The notes under the pieces were generated by a model. It saw nothing but the letters and a program-made list of their open reading frames with translations. It did no database searches and had not been told where the DNA came from. This document shows positions 1 to 6,937 of a stretch of 13,734 nucleotides of DNA, in pieces. Location of the stretch: NCBI GenBank assembly GCA_024640205.1, contig JAHEFL010000008.1:1-13734 (forward strand), read 5' to 3'. This DNA comes from Flavobacteriales bacterium (GTDB lineage: Bacteria > Bacteroidota > Bacteroidia > Flavobacteriales_F > PHOS-HE28). The translations under genes were made by a program, and so were the position numbers. The first letter of the stretch is position 1. Every line of letters starts with the position of its first letter.

Positions 1-37
1 GCAGGGTTCTCATCGGTAGGTTCCGTTCAGTTCGCAT
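1..37 (-). CDS. Start of an unidentified gene downstream of gyrA (truncated by the window edge)
   Basis: On the minus strand, an ATG sits two bases after the gyrA stop codon and the frame stays open to the window edge, reading MRTERNLPMRTL. A second in-frame ATG at 13 is an equally possible start. The tight spacing suggests co-transcription with gyrA. From memory, Flavobacteria often carry a tetratricopeptide-repeat protein at this place, but twelve codons cannot show that here. Function is unknown. Confidence 0.35.
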   Translation of the reverse strand, partial: MRTERNLPMRTL

Positions 38-39
38 GT

Positions 40-2601
40 TCATTGGTCATCTCCCTCTGCAACATCGGTGCCATCAGCCGATCCCGCTTCCGGATCACCA
101 GCATTGCTATCATCTTCTCCGTTCAGGTCACCATCCACCTTGGCGACGGCAGCGATCTGATCGTTCTTCCGCAACTCGATAAGCCTCACACCCTGTGTAG
201 CCCTTCCAAGCACACGGAGCTCATCCAAACCCATGCGGATGGTGATGCCACTTCGATTGATGATCATCAATTGATCATTTTCACTGACCACCTTGATCGC
301 GATCAATTCCCCGGTCTTATCCGTTATCTGCATGGTCTTAACGCCCTTGCCACCTCGCTTCACCATGCGGTACACATAATCTCCATCCTCATCCATGATC
401 AGAGTCCGCTTACCGTAGCCCTTCTCACTAACGACCAGTACCTGCTGTGAGGCAACATCGTCATTATCGAAGGTGATCATGCCAATGACCTCATTGCCCT
501 TCTTGGCACCCAGGTTCATTCCACGAACACCACTTGCATTCCGGCCCATCGGACGAACATCTCCCTCATTGAAGTGTACGGCCCGTCCTTCTTTGCTGGC
601 GAGAATGATATGGCTGGTACCGCCTGTCAACCGGGCTTCCAATAATTCGTCCCCCTCCCGCACATTGACCGCGATGATCCCATTCGATCGGGGACGGCTG
701 TAAGCCTCAAGGGTCGTTTTCTTGATCACGCCCTTCTTGGTACAGAGCACCACGAAGTTCTTCTCCAGTTCCTCCTGGTCTTTCAGATCCTTCACGTTCA
801 AGTACGCCACCACCTTGTCATCCCCTTCGATCTGAACGAGGTTCTGGATGGCCCTGCCCTTGCTCTGGCGGGTGCCTTCCGGAATGTCGTACACGCGCAT
901 CCAATAGCAACGTCCTTTCTGCGTGAAAATGAGGAGATAATTGTGATTGGTGGCCACGAAGAGATGCTCAAGGAAGTCCTCGTCCCGCGTCGTGCTCCCA
1001 CGGCTGCCAATACCCCCACGTCCTTGGGTTCTGAATTCACTGAGCGAGGTCCGTTTGATATAGCCCAAATGGCTGATGGTGACCACGACCGCTTCGTCCG
1101 CGATCAGGTCCTCCATACGCATATCGCCGCTGGCATGAACGATCTGGGTCCGCCTCTTGTCACCATACTTTTCCTTGATCTCCAAGGTCTCATCCTTCAC
1201 GATCTGAAGCCGGATGCCTTCATCTGCGAGAATGGCCTTCAGGCGATCGATCAGCTTCATCAACTCCTCATACTCTTCCTTGATCTTATCGCGCTCCAAG
1301 CCTGTCAACCGCTGTAATCGCATGTCCAGAATGGCTCTGGCCTGGATCTCACTGAGCTTGAATTCGCTCATCAACCCTTCACGCGCCTCTTCCGGCGTCT
1401 GGCTGGCTCGGATCAATGCGATCACCGCGTCCAGATGGTCGAGCGCGATGAGCAGACCCTCGAGAATGTGAGCCCGCTCCTCGGCTTTGCGCAGATCATA
1501 GGTGGTCCGACGCACGATCACATCCAGGCGATGGTCCACGAAATGCTGGATCATTGCCTTCAACCCGAGCAACATGGGGCGCCCTCCCACGAGGGCGATG
1601 TTGTTCATGCTGAAGCTGGTCTGCAGCGAACTGTACTTGTATAACTGGTTGAGGACCACGGACCCCATGGCCTCACGCTTCACCTCATAGGCCACCCGGA
1701 TGCCCGAACGGTCACTGTAATCGTTGACATCACTGATGCCTTCGACCTTTTTGTCATTCACGAGATCGGCGACCCCTTTTACCAATTGCGTCGCTTTGTT
1801 CGTCTGGTATGGGATCTCCGTACAAATGATCGTTTCCCTCCCACTCTTCTCATCTTCCTCGATGTTGCATTTCGCCCGTAGCACAACTCTGCCGCGCCCC
1901 GTGTCATAGGCTTCGCGGATACCTTCCACACCATGGATCACCCCCCCGGTGGGGAAGTCAGGTCCCTTGATATGCTGCATAAGGCCTTCCACATCGATGT
2001 CCTTGTCGTCGATGTATGCCACGATACCATCACACACCTCGCTCAGGTTATGTGGTGCCATGTTCGTGGCCATACCTACCGCGATCCCGGCAGCTCCGTT
2101 CACCAACAGGGTCGGGATCTTGGTGGGCATCACGCTCGGCTCCTCCAACGTATCGTCGAAGTTGGGGCGCATATCCACCGTTTCCTTATCCAGGTCCGCC
2201 AGCACCTCTTCAGCGATTTTCTTGAGGCGCGCCTCGGTATACCGCATGGCTGCCGGACTATCCCCGTCGATGCTGCCAAAATTGCCCTGCCCATCCACCA
2301 ATGGGTAGCGAAGGCTCCAATCCTGGGCCATTCGCACCATGGCATCGTAAACACTGCTGTCACCGTGTGGATGGTACTTACCCAGCACCTCCCCTACGAT
2401 ACGAGCGCTCTTTTTGTGCGCCCTGTTACTCAACACGCCCAAGTCCTGCATGCCGTATAGCACACGGCGATGCACCGGCTTTAAGCCATCCCGTACGTCG
2501 GGTAATGCCCTGCTCACGATCACCGACATCGAATAATCGATGTATGCGGTGCGCATTTCGTTCTCAATATTGATCGGGATGATCTTCTCTCCTGCTGCCA
2601 T
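40..2601 (-). CDS. gyrA: DNA gyrase subunit A
   Basis: This is the breakage-reunion subunit of the A2B2 type II topoisomerase, which introduces negative supercoils using ATP hydrolysed by GyrB. At 853 residues it has the usual full length. Residues about 10-500 form the winged-helix/tower/coiled-coil catalytic core. The catalytic tyrosine is Tyr121 in AAMRYTE (E. coli Tyr122). The quinolone-resistance region reads [17 protein letters not shown]; Ser82 and Asp86 match E. coli Ser83 and Asp87, so both hotspots carry the susceptible-type residue. The C-terminal pinwheel (about 500-820) begins with a GyrA box at 526-532 (QGRGGIG), a variant of the E. coli QRRGGKG box. The last 30 residues are an acidic tail rich in Asp, Glu and Gly; in E. 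coli such a tail modulates DNA wrapping. The start is ATG ([13 protein letters not shown]), and the gene is divergent from clpC. GyrA rather than ParC is favoured by the GyrA box and the length. Confidence 0.98.
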   Translation of the reverse strand: MAAGEKIIPINIENEMRTAYIDYSMSVIVSRALPDVRDGLKPVHRRVLYGMQDLGVLSNRAHKKSARIVGEVLGKYHPHGDSSVYDAMVRMAQDWSLRYPLVDGQGNFGSIDGDSPAAMRYTEARLKKIAEEVLADLDKETVDMRPNFDDTLEEPSVMPTKIPTLLVNGAAGIAVGMATNMAPHNLSEVCDGIVAYIDDKDIDVEGLMQHIKGPDFPTGGVIHGVEGIREAYDTGRGRVVLRAKCNIEEDEKSGRETIICTEIPYQTNKATQLVKGVADLVNDKKVEGISDVNDYSDRSGIRVAYEVKREAMGSVVLNQLYKYSSLQTSFSMNNIALVGGRPMLLGLKAMIQHFVDHRLDVIVRRTTYDLRKAEERAHILEGLLIALDHLDAVIALIRASQTPEEAREGLMSEFKLSEIQARAILDMRLQRLTGLERDKIKEEYEELMKLIDRLKAILADEGIRLQIVKDETLEIKEKYGDKRRTQIVHASGDMRMEDLIADEAVVVTISHLGYIKRTSLSEFRTQGRGGIGSRGSTTRDEDFLEHLFVATNHNYLLIFTQKGRCYWMRVYDIPEGTRQSKGRAIQNLVQIEGDDKVVAYLNVKDLKDQEELEKNFVVLCTKKGVIKKTTLEAYSRPRSNGIIAVNVREGDELLEARLTGGTSHIILASKEGRAVHFNEGDVRPMGRNASGVRGMNLGAKKGNEVIGMITFDNDDVASQQVLVVSEKGYGKRTLIMDEDGDYVYRMVKRGGKGVKTMQITDKTGELIAIKVVSENDQLMIINRSGITIRMGLDELRVLGRATQGVRLIELRKNDQIAAVAKVDGDLNGEDDSNAGDPEAGSADGTDVAEGDDQ

Positions 2602-2622
2602 TTGCTGTCAATTCTTCCTCTT

Positions 2623-2645
2623 GGCTTGATGCTTGTGATCAAGCC
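2623..2645 (-). promoter_or_regulatory. Hairpin in the predicted gyrA 5' leader
   Basis: GGCTTGAT at 2623-2630 and ATCAAGCC at 2638-2645 are perfect 8-bp inverted arms around a 7-base loop. The hairpin ends 21 bases before the gyrA start codon and would be transcribed if the predicted gyrA promoter is right. No T-run follows in the gyrA direction, so it does not look like a terminator. It could be an RNA element affecting gyrA translation or stability, or a protein-binding dyad. Confidence 0.4.
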
Positions 2646-2660
2646 TCTCAAAAGGGAGCC

Positions 2661-2689
2661 CGAAAGTACTCCGATCGCATAGTTTGAAA
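2661..2689 (-). promoter_or_regulatory. Possible gyrA promoter (Bacteroidota type)
   Basis: On the minus strand TACTTTCG (2661-2668) matches seven of the eight positions of the Bacteroidota -7 box TAnnTTTG. A TTTC (2686-2689) lies 17 bases upstream as a poor -33 candidate. Transcription would begin near 2655, giving a leader of about 55 bases that contains the hairpin. The match is imperfect, so confidence is low. Confidence 0.3.
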
Positions 2690-2698
2690 GGGGTTGAT

Positions 2699-2733
2699 TT
2701 TATCCACATACCGCACAATTTCCTGTGGATAAA
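2699..2733. other. Inverted pair of perfect DnaA boxes (candidate origin or DnaA-controlled region)
   Basis: TTATCCACA at 2700-2708 on the plus strand and its exact reverse complement TGTGGATAA at 2724-2732 are both perfect matches to the strong DnaA box TTATNCACA. Each extends by one base, so the perfect inverted repeat has 10-base arms (2699-2708 and 2724-2733) with a 15-base spacer. The pair lies in the divergent gyrA/clpC intergenic region, just upstream of the candidate gyrA -33 element. Two boxes are few for a complete oriC and no clear AT-rich unwinding element is seen, so DnaA-dependent regulation of gyrA or clpC is an equally good reading. Confidence 0.6.
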
Positions 2734-2776
2734 TGCCCACCATGTTGATCGGTCCGCCACAAGCGGGTTGAATAGC

Positions 2777-2806
2777 TTGGCGCCGTAGCCCGAGGGCTTA
2801 ACTTAG
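2777..2806 (+). promoter_or_regulatory. Possible clpC promoter with a palindrome in the spacer
   Basis: TTG (2777-2779) is followed after 19 bases by TAACTTAG (2799-2806), which matches seven of eight positions of TAnnTTTG at the normal Bacteroidota spacing. The leader would be about 50 bases. The spacer holds a dyad, AGCCC-GA-GGGCT (2787-2798), that directly abuts the -7 box and could be an operator. No Shine-Dalgarno sequence precedes the clpC ATG, as is common in this phylum. Confidence 0.4.
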
Positions 2807-2862
2807 TACCACGATCCTCGTGAGCGGGCATTGTCACAAAGAGAGACGAACAGAACAGCAAG

Positions 2863-5466
2863 ATGGACGCAAAATTCTCACCCCGGGTGCGGGACGTGAT
2901 CACTTTCAGCCGCGAAGAGGCGTTGCGGCTTGGGCACAACTATATCGGCATAGAACACATCCTACTTGGTCTTATCCGCGAAGGGGAAGGCAATGCGGTC
3001 CGCATTCTCCAGCGTCTGGAAGTTGATCTGGATGAGTTACGCAAAGTGGTGGAAGGTGCAATGGACCCTGCAAGCGCTGTTCGCCCGTCGGATACGGAGA
3101 AGATCACCCTGGTGAAGCAGGCTGAGAAGATGCTGAAGATCACCTTCCTGGAAGCCAAACTCTTCAAGAGCCCGCATATCGACACGGAACACCTTCTTCT
3201 GAGCATGTTGAAGGATGAGGATAATGTGGCCACAAGGGCGTTGCACAAGTTCCATGTGGACTACGAGAACGTGAAGCACGAGGTGGATGCCATCCTTGCG
3301 GATGGGGGATCCGGCGTCGGTGATCTGCTGAAGAAGCCGAAGGCCCAGAACCCGCAAAGTGCGGACGATGACGACGATGATGGTGGCAGCTATGGGGCCG
3401 GTGGTGGAGGTGGCCAGCGAAAGCAGGGTGATGCGAAAAGCAAGACCCCGGTGCTTGATAATTTCGGTCGGGACTTGACGAAGATGGCCGACGAGGGAAA
3501 GCTGGACCCCATTGTCGGTCGGGAAAAGGAGATCGAGCGGGTCAGCCAGATCCTAAGCCGAAGGAAGAAGAACAACCCGGTCCTTATTGGCGAGCCAGGT
3601 GTTGGTAAGAGCGCTATAGCCGAAGGATTGGCCCTTCGGATCATCCAGCGAAAGGTGAGCAGGGTACTTTTCAATAAGCGTATCGTGGCGCTGGATATCG
3701 CCAGTCTTGTTGCCGGCACGAAGTACAGGGGCCAGTTCGAGGAGCGCATGAAGGCGGTGATGAACGAATTGGAGAACAGCCCGGATGTGATCCTCTTCAT
3801 TGATGAGATCCACACGATCGTGGGCGCCGGCGGTGCCAGTGGCTCGTTGGATGCCAGCAACATGTTCAAGCCGGCCCTGGCCCGCGGGGAGATCCAATGC
3901 ATCGGGGCGACAACCCTGGATGAGTATCGTCAATACATAGAAAAGGACGGAGCCTTGGAGCGCCGTTTCCAGAAGGTGTTAGTGGAACCAACATCCGTGG
4001 ATGAGACCATTCAGATCCTCAATAACATCAAGGAAAAGTATGAGGAGCACCACAACGTGAATTTCACGGAGGAAGCTGTAGAAGCCTGTGTGAAGCTCAC
4101 CAACCGCTACATCACCGACCGCCACCTACCCGACAAGGCGATCGATGCGCTGGACGAGGCTGGCAGTCGGGTTCACATCAGCAACATCGTGGTCCCTAAG
4201 AACATTCTCGACGTCGAACAGAAGATCGAGGAGATCAAGGAAGAGAAGAACAAAGTGGTCCGTAGCCAGCGCTATGAGGAGGCGGCCAAGCTGCGGGATA
4301 AGGAGCGTCAGTTGCTGGAGGAATTGGATCGTGCCAAGAAGCAGTGGGAGGAAGAAAGCAAAAGCAACCGCACCACGGTGACGGATGAGAACGTGGCGGA
4401 AGTGGTGGCCATGATGAGCAGCATACCTGTGACCCGAATTGCGGAGAAGGAAAGCGGCAAGCTCAAGCGGATGAAGGAGGAGATGCAGGGCAAGGTGATC
4501 GGCCAGGAGGACGCTGTCGTGAAGGTTGTTAAGGCCATTCAGCGTAACCGGGCAGGTTTGAAGGACCCGAACCGCCCCATTGGCAGCTTCATATTCCTAG
4601 GACCAACCGGGGTCGGAAAGACCCAGTTGGCGAAGGAATTGGCACGGTACCTTTTCGATACGGACGACGCTTTGATCCGGATCGATATGAGCGAATACAT
4701 GGAGAAATTCTCCGTGAGCCGCTTGATCGGTGCGCCGCCAGGATATGTTGGATATGAGGAAGGTGGTCAATTGACGGAAAAAGTCCGCCGTCGCCCCTAT
4801 TCCATCATTCTCCTTGACGAGATCGAAAAAGCGCACCCGGATGTCTTCAACCTGCTGCTGCAAGCCTTGGATGATGGTAAAATGACGGACAGCCTTGGTC
4901 GCCATATCGACTTCAAGAACTCGATCATCATAATGACCTCCAACATAGGGGCACGTGACCTAAGTGATTTCGGCAAGGGTGTCGGATTTGGAACAAGCGC
5001 CAAGAAGGAAGGTCAGGAAGACAGTAACCGGGGTGTGATAGAGAAAGCCCTCAAAAAGGCATTCGCACCGGAATTCCTCAATAGGATCGACGATATCGTG
5101 ATCTTCAATAACCTGAAGCGCGAGGACATCCATCGCATCATCGACATCGAATTGGGGCATCTGTACAAGAGGATCAGCGAGCTCGGTTACGATCTGAAAC
5201 TGACCGATGATGCCAAGGACTTCCTAGCGGAAAAGGGATACGACGAGAAGTTCGGTGCACGTCCGTTGAAGCGTGCCATCCAGAAATTCATCGAGGACCC
5301 GATGGCCGAGGAGATCATCAACCAGGCGATCGAAGAAGGTGACAAGATCACGGTGGGTCTGAACAAGGAAAAGACCGATGTGCACATCAAGGTGAGCAAG
5401 GGGAAGAAGAAGGTGAGTAAAACCGAAGGGGACCCCAAGGATAACGGCCCTAGCGAAGGCGCATAG
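2863..5466 (+). CDS. clpC: ATP-dependent Clp protease ATP-binding subunit ClpC
   Basis: ClpC is an AAA+ unfoldase that feeds proteins into the ClpP peptidase in the cytoplasm. The 867-residue protein has two Clp_N repeats (about 1-147) and then an acidic, Gly-rich linker (about 165-192) with a run of six Asp residues. The first AAA+ domain has Walker A GEPGVGKS at 243-250 and Walker B ILFIDE at 310-315, with ERR at 366-368 as candidate arginine fingers. A charged UVR-type middle coiled coil (about 460-497) separates ClpC from ClpA and from long-middle-domain ClpB. The second AAA+ domain has Walker A GPTGVGKT at 580-587, Walker B IILLDE at 648-653 and sensor-2 GAR at 798-800. The VGF tripeptide at 707-709 sits where ClpP-binding loops occur, supporting a proteolytic partner rather than a pure disaggregase. 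The lysine-rich C-terminal tail is low in complexity. The gene is divergent from gyrA and ends at a strong terminator. Confidence 0.96.
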   Translation: MDAKFSPRVRDVITFSREEALRLGHNYIGIEHILLGLIREGEGNAVRILQRLEVDLDELRKVVEGAMDPASAVRPSDTEKITLVKQAEKMLKITFLEAKLFKSPHIDTEHLLLSMLKDEDNVATRALHKFHVDYENVKHEVDAILADGGSGVGDLLKKPKAQNPQSADDDDDDGGSYGAGGGGGQRKQGDAKSKTPVLDNFGRDLTKMADEGKLDPIVGREKEIERVSQILSRRKKNNPVLIGEPGVGKSAIAEGLALRIIQRKVSRVLFNKRIVALDIASLVAGTKYRGQFEERMKAVMNELENSPDVILFIDEIHTIVGAGGASGSLDASNMFKPALARGEIQCIGATTLDEYRQYIEKDGALERRFQKVLVEPTSVDETIQILNNIKEKYEEHHNVNFTEEAVEACVKLTNRYITDRHLPDKAIDALDEAGSRVHISNIVVPKNILDVEQKIEEIKEEKNKVVRSQRYEEAAKLRDKERQLLEELDRAKKQWEEESKSNRTTVTDENVAEVVAMMSSIPVTRIAEKESGKLKRMKEEMQGKVIGQEDAVVKVVKAIQRNRAGLKDPNRPIGSFIFLGPTGVGKTQLAKELARYLFDTDDALIRIDMSEYMEKFSVSRLIGAPPGYVGYEEGGQLTEKVRRRPYSIILLDEIEKAHPDVFNLLLQALDDGKMTDSLGRHIDFKNSIIIMTSNIGARDLSDFGKGVGFGTSAKKEGQEDSNRGVIEKALKKAFAPEFLNRIDDIVIFNNLKREDIHRIIDIELGHLYKRISELGYDLKLTDDAKDFLAEKGYDEKFGARPLKRAIQKFIEDPMAEEIINQAIEEGDKITVGLNKEKTDVHIKVSKGKKKVSKTEGDPKDNGPSEGA

Positions 5467-5488
5467 AGTCTGCGAAGGTTCCGCAAGG

Positions 5489-5510
5489 AAAGGCCCCGAG
5501 TGGGGCTTTT
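5489..5510. terminator. Bidirectional intrinsic terminator between clpC and the convergent operon
   Basis: GCCCC (5493-5497) and GGGGC (5502-5506) form a GC stem around the tetraloop GAGT. An A-run on the left and TTTT on the right extend the stem through one G-U and three A-U pairs. Plus-strand reading ends in a U-tract after clpC. Minus-strand reading also ends in U-rich sequence after the convergent outer-membrane gene. It starts 22 bases after the clpC stop codon and ends 13 bases from the opposing stop codon. Confidence 0.8.
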
Positions 5511-5523
5511 CCATTGGACCGCC

Positions 5524-6192
5524 TCACCATGGTGCCGGTCCTTCCTGCGAACGCCGGAATCGCGTGCTGAAGCCCATACCGATCAACAGGTTCTGGTAAT
5601 TGCTCGCGTCACTCTTCTCGGCCCGCCCAGGTACGCTTTCCAGACCGAGGTCCTCGACATTGAAGTTTGTACCATCCGTTTCGTAACCCAGAGTGAACCC
5701 GAACGCCAGGTTATCACTGACGTGCACGTAATACCCCATCCCTATTCCCCAATGGAACGCGCTTTCCGTGTTATCGTCCGGACAGGTTCCACATTCGTAC
5801 ACGTAGGTGGAACTCCCGAGCTTGGCATTGAATTCATAGAAGGTCCGCTCCCCTGTATACCGCTCATACTGGATCTTCCCGAAATAGGTCCCACGCCGGA
5901 TATCACCTCCGGTGATGACTGGTGCCAGCGCTCTTTCCTTGATGCCGAACCAGGTCATTTTTCCGCCGACCCCTACCCCCAAGCCCTTATACAATGGATA
6001 TTGTATCACGCCGTCCAACTGACCTATGGTTTCCGTGATATCGTCGAACAAGGGATTATTCAAGGGGACCGGAAGTACCAGCGTACCCTTGAACGTGAGC
6101 GAAACCTCCGGAAGGCTTCGTCGGTCCTGCGAACTCGCACAGAAAGGCAGCGTTAGCACGAACAGGAATGCGACCGGTCTGGGCAATTTCAT
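5524..6192 (-). CDS. Secreted probable outer-membrane beta-barrel protein
   Basis: The 222-residue protein begins with a clear signal peptide: basic n-region MKLPRP, a hydrophobic core to about residue 17 and a likely cut near CASSQ. The rest is rich in alternating hydrophobic and aromatic residues with Gly/Tyr/Phe turns (GLGVGVGGKMTWFGI, GKIQYERY, HWGIGMGYYVHV, LAFGFTLGYETDG), typical of small 8-10-strand outer-membrane barrels of Bacteroidota. Cys134 and Cys137 (ECGTCPDD) lie in what looks like a loop and could form a disulfide. No enzyme motif is visible and the substrate or role is unknown. It is the last gene of a three-gene minus-strand operon. Its ATG overlaps the stop of the preceding gene in an ATGA, which supports this start. 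A long opposite-strand frame across it lacks a signal peptide and any family likeness. Confidence 0.8.
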   Translation of the reverse strand: MKLPRPVAFLFVLTLPFCASSQDRRSLPEVSLTFKGTLVLPVPLNNPLFDDITETIGQLDGVIQYPLYKGLGVGVGGKMTWFGIKERALAPVITGGDIRRGTYFGKIQYERYTGERTFYEFNAKLGSSTYVYECGTCPDDNTESAFHWGIGMGYYVHVSDNLAFGFTLGYETDGTNFNVEDLGLESVPGRAEKSDASNYQNLLIGMGFSTRFRRSQEGPAPW

Positions 6193-6569
6193 GCGCGTTG
6201 AAGACGGAATCGACGGACGGTTCGTTGCGTGGCGGAACTCATTTCCAGGAAATGATAACCATCCGGCATCTCAGGTAACAGTCGTTCCACGGTGTGCAAA
6301 CCATGATCCAAGGACTGCTCCTCCCATTCGTGAATGGTCCGATGCCCCTCGTCGAGCAGACTGGTTCGTATCGGTCCGGTAACAGGCACATGAACCTGAA
6401 CGCGAAGCCGGGCCGGATGGTATGCTACCTCCAACTTGCGGATCTCCGCGTGCATCTTCGCTGGCATATCCCGCTGCATGATCCGGTCCCGGAATCTGCG
6501 AGCGAGCAATACCACCACCAAAATGGACAGGGTGATGATCAGCGCTGTACGAATGTCATCGAACACCAT
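6189..6569 (-). CDS. Small single-pass membrane protein of unknown function
   Basis: I do not recognise this 126-residue protein. It has one predicted transmembrane helix (about residues 7-23, ALIITLSILVVVLLA), followed at once by RRFRDR, so positive-inside placement puts the C-terminal part in the cytoplasm. The soluble part (about 30-126) is mixed alpha/beta-like and rich in Arg, His and Glu, with no metal or nucleotide motif I can name. The gene starts three bases after the DUF493 stop and overlaps the beta-barrel gene by four bases, so the three genes are almost certainly one transcript. A role linked to the envelope is only an inference from its neighbour. Confidence 0.75.
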   Translation of the reverse strand: MVFDDIRTALIITLSILVVVLLARRFRDRIMQRDMPAKMHAEIRKLEVAYHPARLRVQVHVPVTGPIRTSLLDEGHRTIHEWEEQSLDHGLHTVERLLPEMPDGYHFLEMSSATQRTVRRFRLQRA

Positions 6570-6572
6570 GAC

Positions 6573-6848
6573 CTATAGCACGATCACACCCTGGATCTCC
6601 GATGCCTTGTCGTAGCGCTTGACCACCTCATCGCTCGTCATCATCACTTCCTTCACGGTTATGCTGAGATACTTACCGCCTTCAGAATACTTGCGAAGCA
6701 CCTCACTTTCCGGGGGGAACAGGGCCAACACCGAATCGAGGCGCTCCTTTTCCGGTTCCAGGATGAATTTGAACATGTAAACGGCCGGCCAGTCGTGCAC
6801 TTCGTCCAATCGTTCCTTCAATCGATCCTTGGCTTCCTTGCTCAGCAT
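6573..6848 (-). CDS. DUF493 family protein
   Basis: This 91-residue cytoplasmic protein matches the DUF493 (YbeD-like) family as I recall it from Bacteroidota: WPAVYMFKFI near residues 20-29, GKYLSITVKEVMMTSDEVV at about 58-76 and a KASEIQGVIVL ending. The fold is a small ferredoxin-like alpha/beta domain resembling regulatory ACT domains; no biochemical role is firmly established. The length is normal for the family. It is the first gene of the minus-strand operon and has a good Bacteroidota-type promoter immediately upstream, which implies a very short leader. Confidence 0.9.
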   Translation of the reverse strand: MLSKEAKDRLKERLDEVHDWPAVYMFKFILEPEKERLDSVLALFPPESEVLRKYSEGGKYLSITVKEVMMTSDEVVKRYDKASEIQGVIVL

Positions 6849-6861
6849 GGGTTTACTTTTA

Positions 6862-6879
6862 CAAAGGTAGCCTGAGGCT
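6862..6879 (-). promoter_or_regulatory. Promoter -7 box of the DUF493 operon with overlapping palindrome
   Basis: On the minus strand TACCTTTG (6862-6869) is a perfect TAnnTTTG box ending 13 bases before the DUF493 ATG, so the leader would be only a few bases long. No convincing -33 TTG is seen. An 11-base palindrome, AGCCT-G-AGGCT (6869-6879), overlaps its upstream edge by one base and may be an operator. Confidence 0.5.
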
Positions 6880-6937
6880 TAGGAATGAACTTTGCCCGAC
6901 ACAGCGTGTACCGCATTTCAAAGTACCGAAGATCCTG

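Noticed and set aside
1933..2460. 175-codon plus-strand open frame opposite gyrA
   Set aside because: It lies wholly within gyrA, whose catalytic motifs are intact. The translation is low in structure and rich in His/Arg, with no family likeness.
5500..6156. 218-codon plus-strand open frame across the outer-membrane protein gene
   Set aside because: The minus-strand reading has a signal peptide, barrel-like strands and an ATGA overlap with its neighbour. The plus-strand frame has none and begins in the terminator.
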